This document shows positions 23,501 through 32,521 of a DNA stretch of 32,836 bases, one piece after another. A program made the position numbers and the translations under genes. The stretch is from Fonticula alba (lineage: Eukaryota; Opisthokonta; Rotosphaerida; Fonticulaceae), in contig NW_009242979.1 in NCBI RefSeq assembly GCF_000388065.1, positions 83,601-116,436 of the forward strand. The letters run 5' to 3'. The notes below the pieces were generated by a model that did not search any database, was not told the DNA's origin, and saw nothing but the letters and a program-made list of their open reading frames with translations. Position 1 is the stretch's first letter, and each line of letters opens with the position of its first letter.

Positions 23501-24553
23501 GGGTCGGAGCCGGGGCATCGCCCGAAGAGCTGCACAGCGTCGGCATGTCGGATGTCTTGGCAAAGACATCGGCCGCCGGGGCCAGCTGGCTCGGGGGCAG
23601 GAGGAAGAAGTCGATCGGGGCCTGCTGCGACAGGCTGGAAGACACCTCGATGCTCTGGGAGGCCGCCAGGCGGATGGGCTCCTCGGAGCCGACAGCGCAC
23701 AGGGCGCGGAGCTCCACCACCAGGCGCACGTCCACGGAGATGAGATTCGGCGGGACGCGGAACTGGCGAACCAGGTCGGCGGTGGAGGACAGCCGCACGC
23801 GAGAGTATTGCGTGGTGATGCGGTTGCCATCGGCCGTCTGGGCGCAGATGACCAGACGACCGAGGACCAGCGGCCCGGCGGAGGCAGCCACCCCGGGAAC
23901 CGGGGCCCGGAAGAAGTCCAGCGGGACCGGGACCTGGCACCCGCCGACGCGCACCACCGGCCGGACTACCAAGCTGGCCATGGTGTGCGGCATGAGGGAC
24001 TCGCGCGGCAGCAAACAGGCGATGGACAGCTCGTAGTTCTCGGCCAGCCGAGTGAAGGAGCTGGCAGCCACCTGGAAGTGGTCGCCCCGCTGGAGCAGCG
24101 GCAGCTCCGACGCGATGACCGGGCGCTCCCGGCTGTCGGGCCAGGACGAGGGGATGTTGGCATCGAGCCCATCACCCCCGCGCCGAGCGCCGCTGCCACC
24201 GCCTCCGTGGGATTCGGAATGAGCCAGGGCCTGCGAGTGGGACCCATCGCGACCGAAGGGGATGAGAATGTCACCGGAGGAGGCCGCCCGATAGGTGACC
24301 CCGGCGAACTTCACCGACACCGGGGCCTCGCGCGTGGGCTTGACAATGGCCCCGTCGCTGTCGAGCAGGCACAGGAGATGGCCCTTGGGGACCAGCTTCT
24401 CCATGAGCGTCAGCGACTCGATGCGGATGTGCGCGCGGCTGCTGGTACCGCGGCCGATGAACTCAATGATCTGAGATTCGCGCGTGCGTGGGGGTGTGAG
24501 GGGCGTGAGGAAACGACGGAAGGAGGGAGTTAGAAAACAGGCATCCCCATGGG

Positions 24554-24587
<34 letters not shown>

Positions 24588-26631
24588 AGCCAAGGAGCGA
24601 CAGGGGAATCGGCCACGCACATACTCGCCCGGCTGCGTCAGCTGCGGGAAGGAGTAGGTCAGAAGCTGGCGACGGACGGGCGGCACGGCCTCGTAGGAGT
24701 GCGTCTCCTCGTGGGCGAAGCCATCCAGACCATCCAGATTCAGGTCGGTGGGGTTGGGAGCGCGGCCGTGCTTGTTGAAGTACGCCTCGATGTTCAGGCG
24801 GAAGGCCTTGATCCGGAGGAGGGGGATATTCTTCACGTGCAGGCTCAGGGACACCGGCTGGCCAGCGCGGAAGAAGGAGCGATTGGCCGCCGAGGCGAAG
24901 GTCAGCTCGGAGCTCTCGACCAGGGACCGGTACTCGTAATCCGGCAGCGAGGCAATCCACTTGGCCTCATTGGCCGGAGTGGCGGGGAGGGCCACAGTAC
25001 CGCCATTCTGCAGCATGATCCGCGCAAAGAGCGGATGGATGTCGGACGGCGTGAAGGAGGAGGTGATGGTGTCGGTCATGCCCTTCTGCAGGAAGTAGCT
25101 CTCGAAGTAGGCCTCCACCATTCCGGGCAGGTCGGCCACCGGGGGCACTGCCCCATCATTGTCCGACACAAGGAACTGGTAGTTGGGCTCCTTGATGGTG
25201 ATGCCGGACATGAAGCGGCGCAGGGAATACGGATGGAGGGTCCAGTAGCGCTCGAAGTTGGCCAGATCCAGCTTGACCGGGCCGGTCTGCCCGGCGGCCA
25301 TGGCCTCGCGCGTGCGCAGCGTGCGATCCACATCCAGGAAGGCCTCCATCCAGCGGGACATGAAGGACGCCGGCAAGGAGCTCTTCTGCACCCACTTCAT
25401 GTGGGTCTTCAGATACTCGTGCAGGTTCTCCTCGGTGGGGGCGCGCGAGTAGGCTGACTCGAGGTAGCGGCGATGGAGGACTGCATAGGCGAGTTGGGGG
25501 CGAGAGGGAGAGAGAGGGAGAGAGGGGGGGGGAGAGGACATGTTAGCAGGAGGACACGCAAATGCACGTTGACAGCCAGATAGGGGCAAGGCGTATGACG
25601 GGGAGAAGGAGCGTTGTGCAGGCATGTGTGTGTGTGTGTGTGTGTGCTAGGAGGCAGGCACTTACGGATGGGGTACAGGCGAAGATTGGAGGCCTTGTTG
25701 GAGGACACCTTGGAGATGATGTACTCGATGCTGCTGGTGGGCAGAAGCTCGACGCGATCGCTGAAGTCCATGCCGGAGCTGGCGGCACGAACGATGAGCT
25801 TCGGCAGGCGCGGGTCAACGGGCGACAGAGCATGGATGAAGTTGGCCAAGTTGTCGCTCTTGACGGTGTCCGGGTTGACGAGGGCCAGTGCCTGGGGGCT
25901 GAGGGAGGTGTAGTCATAGCCTGGATACGCGACGAAGGGCCACAGAAAAAAGCGACAGAGGGCGAGAGATGGCCGGAGACAGAGACAGCGAGGGAAGGGG
26001 AGGGGGGGGGGGGGGGGGAGATCAGAAGGGGGCCCCAAAAGGAGCGAGGAGCAACGGGCAACGGGGGAGCCACCCGATCGCCAAACAAGCTGTGCGCACC
26101 ATTCTCCGACAGGAGGGCCTCGACGGTCTTCACCGGGTCGATGATGTTGTTGTTCAGCAGGGTCGGGTGGGCGCTCGCGCCGGCAGCGGCACTGCTCTTC
26201 TCGGAGAAGGGCACCGGCTGGGCCGACACATCGGGGATGTTGAAGAACTTCTGCAGGAACTGCAGAAATTGCTTCTGGAAGTCGGCCACCGCCTCCGAGG
26301 AGAAGGTCGGCCCGACGCCATTGACCAGGAGCGAAGAGCCGAGGCGCAGCTTGAAGATGGAATCAAGCAGCTGGCTGTGCTCGTGCGATCCATTGCGCGA
26401 GAACTTCTCCAGTTCCGCACTGATGGCCGGCAGATCCAGCGGCTGGGACACATCCTGGAGCTTGTACAGCAGCGTCAGGAAGGTCTTCACCCGCGGAGAG
26501 CTGAAGGTGGTCTCCTGCAGGAAGGCCTCGCGGTTATCGGCGAAGGCGAAAGCCTCCAGCTGCATCAGGTCATCCTTGCTGGAGAAGAAGCCCGCCTGGC
26601 TCTCGCTGTCGACGATCTGACGGATGGTCAT
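17508..26631 (-). CDS. Giant conserved-type protein of unknown function, 2869 aa
   Basis: Four exons on the minus strand: 26631-26100, 25920-25666, 25480-24621 and 24470-17508, ending at TAA 17508-17510. There is no signal peptide or membrane helix, so the protein is probably cytosolic. Residues 1-260 are mainly helical. Residues about 350-1600 contain many beta-rich stretches that could be immunoglobulin-like or macroglobulin-like domains, a weak impression only. Residues about 1705-1780 form an Asp/Glu/Ser cluster, followed by a Gly/Pro/Ala/Met-rich segment to about 1835. Residues about 2230-2550 look helical and repeat-like. The last 60 residues include GYTDLRGRFDY (about 2823-2833), a motif I believe recurs in large uncharacterised proteins of other protists and some bacteria, though this is from memory. 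Ser-rich inserts interrupt the middle. The start is the first ATG of a protein-like frame after a C-rich pyrimidine leader. I assign no function. Confidence 0.82.
24471..24620 (-). other. Intron 3 of the giant gene
   Basis: This 150-nt phase-0 intron has donor GTGCGT and acceptor GAATCTCAG. It has no in-frame stop, so it could be read through. Its translation, however, is a Ser-Leu repeat from a (CT)n tract (plus-strand GA repeat at about 24556-24582) flanked by noise, unlike the surrounding protein. Removing it joins GEY to IIEFIGRG. Confidence 0.8.
25481..25665 (-). other. Intron 2 of the giant gene
   Basis: This 185-nt phase-1 intron has donor GTAAGT and acceptor CCTATGCAG. On the sense strand it carries an 11-unit CA repeat (plus-strand TG at 25625-25646) and a long CT-rich tract before the acceptor. 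It joins RLYPI to LHRRYLE in continuous protein-like sequence. Confidence 0.85.
25921..26099 (-). other. Intron 1 of the giant gene
   Basis: This 179-nt phase-1 intron has donor GTGCGC and acceptor GCGTATCCAG, with a sense-strand poly-C run (plus-strand G at 26002-26018). A GT 26 nt further downstream (26073-26072) was rejected because it is in phase 0 and does not match the acceptor. Confidence 0.78.
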
Positions 26632-26639
26632 GGCAGTGG

Positions 26640-26712
26640 AGGCGACGTGCGCGGAGGGGGGAGGAAGAGGAGGGGGAGGGGGAGGAAGGGAGGGGGAGGG
26701 AAAGGGGGGAGG
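26640..26712 (-). promoter_or_regulatory. C-rich pyrimidine leader before the giant gene
   Basis: The sense strand just upstream of the ATG at 26631 is almost pure pyrimidine with many C runs. A further 38-base sense-strand poly-C run lies about 300 nt upstream (plus-strand G at 26926-26963). The placement parallels the tracts at the other three starts. The function is inferred. Confidence 0.4.
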
Positions 26713-26922
26713 GCGGCGGATGCCTTTTTGTTTGGCTGGGGTTTTCTTTGTCTTGTTTGTGTGTTTTTTGTCGAGGAACGGGGCAAAGGTGTCAGGGAGG
26801 AGGTCCGAAGGGGGAAGAAAGAAGTGGGAGAAAGTGTTCTTGGTGGGAAGACTCGGCGTCTGGGGGGCGGCACCTGAATGGCTTAAATACATCTGGCCAG
26901 GGTGCCCCATTCTGCTGGGCGG

Positions 26923-26925
<3 letters not shown>

Positions 26926-26963
<38 letters not shown>
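26926..26963. repeat. 38-base G homopolymer
   Basis: An uninterrupted G run on the plus strand, so poly-C on the strand of the downstream giant gene. It lies in noncoding DNA roughly 300 nt upstream of that start codon. Confidence 0.9.
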
Positions 26964-29235
26964 CTGGAGTTCAGACGTGTGGGGGGGGGCGGGGGGGGCG
27001 GAGGGGCGAGCGCTTTGGGCGAGGGGCAGTGTGCCGCCCAGCCACACAGCTCGACACCGGGACCGGAGATGTCCAGACTCTCGCGCATGAGCCCCTGTCT
27101 TTGGCAAGTGTGTCCGCCCTCGGGGTGGGCATGTTGGGGTTCGGCGGCCCGACGAGGCCGAGGACGGCTGCCCTGCACCCTCGCAAGATGCATGGTACCA
27201 GGAAGCGGGTCGGGGGGCGGGCGTGCGGGCTACTCGAGCCAGCTGGGCTTTCCCAGCGAAGGAGATTCATCTGGGCCCCTGGCGCATGTCGGCTGCCGGC
27301 GGGCGCTCCTGCCCTCGCACCCACTTGACCGGAGGGCGTGCGGGGAGCGCCGATAGAACTATCCCCCTAGGGTCGCACGCCACCAGGAGCAGCCCCGTAC
27401 CAGTTGCTCGGTCGCTCGGTCGCTCGGTCGTTCGGTCCGGGAAAACGGCCTGGGAGCCAAGCGGCCGGACCTTCGCCACCAAGATCGACCCGCCTGCCGT
27501 CCCCCCCCGGCCCGGCAGGCCTGACAGACCCCCGGCTCCGGGTGCCCCGTGCTGGCAAGAAAGAGACCGACAAACACGCAGCATCCACCGGCAAAGTGCG
27601 GGCAGGCGTTCGAACCATCCCCCAGCGAGCGGTTTATATTTTGGAATCCGGAAACTGAAACCTTTTTAAATGGAAAATACTTTGGCCGAACATTATTTCC
27701 TGCGGATGATCGGGGATGATTCCCGGCCGGGGCCTCGCTTTCTTCCCCTCCCCTGGTGAACTGTCCGTCTAGTGGCTAGTAGCGTCCCCGTGCTTGGATA
27801 CGCGCGCGCGCGTATGTGCCCCGCCCAAGCACGGGGGCCTCGTTCAGCAGGCTGTCGCCCCTCCGGGGGGCCCTCTCGGGCTTGTGTGCCGGTGCCCCCA
27901 TGTCCCCCAGCCTGTGGGAGATGCCCATCGTCCCTCCAAACCCCGGGCGAGAGGGGAGCTCCTGAGGAGCAACCGACCTGGGGGAGGGCCGGCCGGGCTC
28001 GGCGGGCGCGCCGGCTGGGGGGCTGGGAAAATATCGTGAGCGCCCGTCCCCTCTGCCCCCTGGTGAAGGTGGATGCGTCACCACCCCCGCAACATGAGCC
28101 CCTCTGCTGGAGCGACGGACTTCCCGCACGGGCGGCCCAGGCCCGAGGGAGCCCATGGCTTGCTGGGGTCCGCACCCGGGCTGGTGCCATTTCCCAGGGT
28201 CCCCCGCGTACCGGCCGGCTCGATGAGGACCGGCGGAGCAGGCCGCCGGAAGGTGATGTAACCTGCCCCGCCCCCCCGCACCCAAGCATCTTTCTCTAGA
28301 CTGCCGAAGGCACGCTGTTCGCCAAGGCACGGGCCTTTTTTTTTTTTCCCGCGCCCAGACCCTGGAGGTGGATATGGTTCGGAGGGCGCGACTGTTGCCG
28401 ATGTACATTGCCCCGCGGGGGAGCGGGCTGCTCGGTCTTCCCACCCCTTTTTCTCCGGGTGAGGCCCCTTTGCAGGCAGGCCGGGCCCGATGTTCCAGCG
28501 GGTTTGGGCATGCTGACTGCCCCAGCCCGCAGGGGGAGGGAGGGGGGCGGGGGGATGGAGCCGCCACCGTCACAGCTGGGCCTGGACAAGAGGGCGGCCC
28601 CTGGAGCGGGACCGCCGTCCGGTCTGCGGGCTGTGTTGCCGTCTATTTTTTGTTATCGACAAACACTTTCGAAATCTGACGAGAGCGCCCTCTGGCCGGA
28701 GTCCCTGTCGGCGTACGGGCCGGCTGGCAGGCAGGGATGGGGCCCTATTTATTTACAATTTGTCCCGCTCCCTGCGCCTGGGCCCGGGAGTTTGCCGCGT
28801 CGGCGCCCATCGGGGCCCCTGTTCCATCGTACCCGGAGAGGCTCTCGGCCACCTCGCCCGCCTGATTGGGCTGGCCAAATGCGGAAGGCGGTCCCGGCGC
28901 CTGAACACGGCCAAGTACGCCTTTGAGGTCGCGAATCGAGTTACATCGAGTTTAGGCCGTGTCTCGTGAACAGGGCGGGGATCTGGTTCTCGAGATTGAC
29001 GGATCGAGTGTGCAGATGCGTGGCAGAGATGCCTCTGTCCGCCCCCCTGCCAGGGCGCAGGTATGACCTTGTTGAGGGCATTCACGCTCTCGTTGTCTTG
29101 GAGTTACGCCCCGGGAGAGAGTGCTGTGCCACTTGGCCTGCACATGCTTGCATATCCAAATATATATATATGTGTGTGTGCGTGTAAAAATGTGTCTGTT
29201 TCTTGTGGTGGCACGCGTAGCCCGCTAAATCAAGT

Positions 29236-29703
29236 CTATTTCATGAGTTGAGGGAGAATACTCAAGATCCCGTCAACATGCATTCTCCATAGCTCACCAG
29301 GGGACGCCAAAGCTACTCCCGAGGAGGAGGGGGGGAGGGGCGGAGTGGAGGACATCCCATCCATGGAGCCGCCCCAGGAAACACCCCCGGGAAAGGGCGA
29401 GAGGTCGCGTGTCAGTGCACTTGGTCGCAACAGAACGGGGGGCGACGCGAAATGGGGTAAGGCGTGTAGGCAAAGGCGAATGCGCGGGAGGGCGATCATA
29501 CGTGGCGGTAACTGAAGGGAGGACACCATCTGGATGGGCGGCCTGCTGGGCGAGTGCTTGTGGACCAAGGTCCTGCAAGTCCGCCGGGAGGTTGTATGAG
29601 TGGACTGCCCCGCCGAAAGGCGACGATGCGGCCAGGTGCAGTGTCGTGCCCAGATTGCTGGTGAGCATGATGCCCAAGAAGAGCAAGACAATAGCAGCAA
29701 TGG

Positions 29704-29748
<45 letters not shown>

Positions 29749-29756
29749 GTGTGCGT

Positions 29757-29802
<46 letters not shown>

Positions 29803-32521
29803 GTGTGCATCCACGGGAAGGGAATGAGGATGGGGTCGAAGGTAAGGAATCAGGGAGGAGCAGAAGAAAGCGGAATACTCAGGGTGCCCGCCCACATCTG
29901 CCCCAAGAGCAAGAAACGACAAACGGCGCACGTTTCCACCAACGCCAGGACACAGGGCCCGGTGTCATAGCCGACCGGGCGCCGAAGGACCACCGATGCT
30001 CGGGTACTGGTCAATGCATCGCGAAAGTACAGCGGCACCAGAGACCCGGACACCGAGGAGGTGGATGAGACAATCGAACGCCAAAGGCCAGACCCATCCG
30101 GGGCCGGCGCATTGTGATACAGCAGCGGATGGTCACCAAGCAGGGGGACATCCTCATCGCGGCTGGTGTACGTGAGAGACCCCGGGGCGCTGGCCGAGGA
30201 GCAAACCCCGGCCTGGGCATGCCCCGTGGTGTCAAGGGACAATGCCCCCCCGGCTGAGGGGGTGTGATGATGGCGCGGGATGACCACCATGTCCTCGGCC
30301 GGCTCGAGCAGACTGAAATCCTCCTCGTCGAGGGTCATCTCCACAAAGTCCGCAAGGTCATCCTCCTCCTCCTCTTCCCCCTCCTCTTCGTCGCCAGCAC
30401 GGCCGTAGGGGGCCGCCGCCGCCGCGGCCGCCGCCGCACGCGACCGAGCGTCGCCGGCCAATTTGGCCCCCGGCCGAGGAGCACCCGCCTCTTGCTTCTT
30501 CTTGGGCCCCTGACCATCCATCCCCGGAGGCGGATGGGCATCGGGCGCAGGGGGGGTGGCCGCGCGGCCGGACACCCGGCCGGCATCGGAGTGGGGTTCC
30601 GCACGCCCAGCCCTGGCCGCCTGGCCGGCGCCCACGGAGCCGGTGAACTCCGACAGCGGCGGCAGGCGCCAGATATGCACACTGGCACTGTCAGCCGAAG
30701 CGGCCGCCAGCCAGCGAAGCGCCCGTGCCGGGTGTCCAGCCGCCGGCGCCGTACCAAAGGCCAGAGAGCACAGCCGCGCCGGGCGACTTCCTCGGCGGAG
30801 TTGCGCCACCAGCCGCGGACGCAATGACCGAAGGTCCACGCCCGACTGGGCAGAAGCCCCGGCGCCGGGGTCGAGCCTGGCCCCGGAGTGGGGTGGCCGT
30901 GCCAGATACGAAGCGGGCGGCAGGTCGAACACCCGGATGAGGGTGCCCTTCTCGGAGGCGGTGGCCATACGTCGGCCGCAGGGGCTGATGGCCACAACCC
31001 GCGTTGGGGTATTCCGATGTGGCCGCAGGGTATACGGCACGGCCATGATGCTGGACTGCAGGCTGAGGGCGGCCGCGGTGGTGGCGGCGGCGGCGGCGGC
31101 GGCATTTTGGGCCGGCGATGTCGAAGGGATGGGAGAGGTGGCGCGGCTGTTGCGCGGCCGGTCGCCCGGCGGGGGGCTGCTCATGAGCCGCGGCCCGCCG
31201 AGAGCCGCTGCCACTGTTGTATCCACAAAGCAGAGGGCCACATAGAGCGGTGCACAGGGGTACACCAGTCGGGGATACCGGCCTCCACGGGAGGCCAACG
31301 CCACAGGAGCTGCGCATGTGCAGGATGCATGCGAGTGCGTGCGCGGCACATGGTTCACATGCGCAGGTGCATTGGATGTCCATGCTAAGCGGTCAGAAGT
31401 GTGCATATGTGTAGAGGATGCACCAAAAGAAAAGGTATGGGGGGGGGGAGGGGAGGGGGAGAGAGGAGAAAGAGAGAGAGAGAAGGAGGGAGGACAGCAA
31501 GGTGACAGCAGGGGCACGAAGAGAAGACGCCAAGGTGGCATAGCATACCGCCATCCGACACTGGGGTCATGGCCGTCACGACGAAGCAATTCTGCCGGAG
31601 ATCGAAAACATGGACGCCATCCTCGACGGTGATGGCCAGCAGAGGGGGCGTCGCTTCGGCCGGGTCCAGGCCCGATTGGTCGGGCGAGGAGAAGACCAGC
31701 GACCGAACGGTGGAATTCATGGGAATATCCGCGAGCGGGGGGGAATTGGGCCTCTGGGGGGGGGGGGGGGGGTGGGGGGGGGGATGTCAGTGGAGGTGGG
31801 AAATCCCACGCCAAGGAGCCAGCCAGGAAAGTCCGCGCGCACACTCAAGTCCAAGATGAGCACGCGTCGGGGGGAGGAGGTGTAGCTGAAGGAGGCCACA
31901 GAGCAGGCTGGCAGGCCACTTTGCTCGGCTACATCTGTGGCGGCGTCGGGGTCGGCGGCGCCGGCCACCGCAACCACAGGTGACCCGGACCCGCGCATGG
32001 CCGCGACAGCCACCCCGCCGATGACGCCTGCATGTGTATGTGTATGTGTGTGTGTGTGTGCGTGTGTGTGTATGTGCACGCGTTTGGACCGGGGGAAGGG
32101 GGCTGTTGTGAGCGGGACACAGAAGGGGCAATGTTGGATCGAAGCACACGGAAAAAAAAAGGGCGCATGTGCCAAGGCGAGGCGGGCTCGGCCACATGAA
32201 CGCACGAACGAAGGACAGGGGACGGAGTGGGTGTGATTGATATACTGCCAGACCCTTGGAAAAGCCGACCACAAGGCATCTTTTGTGCAGGCAGCAAATG
32301 GCACCCGGCGGTCTTATGGTGAGTGTGGACAGGGGGAGGCCGGAGGCCAGGGCCGGAAACAGAATGGAATGTGAAGCTGCCCAAGGGCACACGCACTGAG
32401 TGTCATCGCTAAAGGACATGGCCAGCGGGAAGCCCTGGCTCAAGACACCAGGAGGACGACCAACGCCGAGGACGGCCCTCCCCGGCTCGGCCTGGGGATG
32501 CCGGGCGGGCAGCGTGCTCAT
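29236..32521 (-). CDS. PROPPIN (Atg18/WIPI/HSV2-type) autophagy beta-propeller, 710 aa
   Basis: Six exons on the minus strand: 32521-32397, 32279-32206, 32027-31810, 31753-31549, 31309-29879 and 29315-29236. PROPPINs are seven-bladed WD40-like propellers that bind PI3P on membranes and act in autophagosome formation. Diagnostic segments appear in family order: SFSDDTQCLVVGFSKGLAVYQ-like blade 1 (about 36-56), GGVAVAAM and VVAVAGA, SPRRVLILDL, a blade with VRSLVFSS and LLAITVEDGVHVFDL, ATASEKGTLIRVFD (about 322-336), and LRRG (378-381), whose two arginines contact the two PI3P sites in known members. Usual length is about 350-500 residues. The excess is a Ser/Pro/Ala loop before blade 5 and a roughly 220-residue insertion after the LRRG blade, with an acidic run and a candidate LIR motif. 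An in-frame TAA 21 nt upstream supports the start, provided there is no upstream intron. The exon 5 start and the last exon are the weakest parts. Confidence 0.86.
29316..29878 (-). other. Putative last intron of the PROPPIN gene
   Basis: This proposed 563-nt phase-1 intron has donor GTATTC and acceptor CTCCTCGGGAG. It would contain the long CA repeat (plus-strand GT at about 29709-29808). Without it the frame ends at a TGA at 29850 after a short Ser/Pro tail. With it, the protein gains a strand-like end reading IALASPGELWRMHVDG. It is much longer than the other introns, so this is tentative. Confidence 0.5.
29709..29808. repeat. (GT)n microsatellite, about 100 bp
   Basis: A GT repeat with GC interruptions in its central part on the plus strand, which is CA on the sense strand of the PROPPIN gene. 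It probably lies within that gene's last intron or 3' UTR. Confidence 0.93.
31310..31548 (-). other. Intron 4 of the PROPPIN gene
   Basis: This 239-nt phase-1 intron has donor GTATGC and acceptor ACATGCGCAG. An upstream acceptor CTGACCGCTTAG (exon start at about 31385) is in the same phase, has a good branch-like CTGAC, and would add about 25 His/Ala-rich residues. I prefer the downstream site because the joined protein then resembles the family's blade spacing. Confidence 0.6.
31754..31809 (-). other. Intron 3 of the PROPPIN gene, very short
   Basis: This 56-nt phase-0 intron has donor GTGGGA and acceptor CCCCCAG. Most of it is sense-strand poly-C, with a CTGAC branch-like sequence shortly before the run. 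Splicing is required because the reading frame changes across it. The exact length may be affected by homopolymer errors. Confidence 0.72.
32028..32205 (-). other. Intron 2 of the PROPPIN gene
   Basis: This 178-nt phase-1 intron has donor GTGCGT and acceptor CACATGCAG. A sense-strand CA repeat (plus-strand TG at about 32034-32076) lies immediately before the acceptor. Splicing joins a blade-1 segment to the VIGGVAVAAM strand. Confidence 0.8.
32280..32396 (-). other. Intron 1 of the PROPPIN gene
   Basis: This 117-nt phase-2 intron has donor GTGCGT and an unusual acceptor GCACAAAAG that lacks a close pyrimidine tract. It was chosen because joining yields DDTQ-CLVVGFSKG, a typical PROPPIN first blade, in the correct frame. 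Confidence 0.75.

Larger units (their letters stand above)
26632..29235. other. Intergenic region, 2.6 kb, with AT-rich islands
   Basis: This region lies between two tandem minus-strand genes. No supported gene is seen. It holds the pyrimidine leader of the giant gene, the 38-base G run at 26926-26963, a CGGTCGCT-type short tandem repeat at about 27404-27440, and several AT-rich islands in otherwise GC-rich DNA (about 27630-27705, 28330-28350, 28640-28680, 28743-28762 and 29150-29210). The last includes a TA repeat at 29160-29171 followed by a TG run and is the probable 3' flank of the PROPPIN gene. Confidence 0.55.

Noticed and set aside
24471-24624. Alternative donor GTATGT for giant-gene intron 3
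   Set aside because: It looks more canonical but leaves a 154-nt intron in the wrong phase relative to the acceptor.
27600-27625. B-box-like GTTCGAACC
   Set aside because: The flanking bases do not form a five-pair T stem and no A box lies upstream.
29294-29686. Separate small membrane-protein gene on the minus strand
   Set aside because: It has a hydrophobic start but decays into Pro/Arg-rich text and lies inside the likely last PROPPIN intron. Kept only as an alternative-exon idea.
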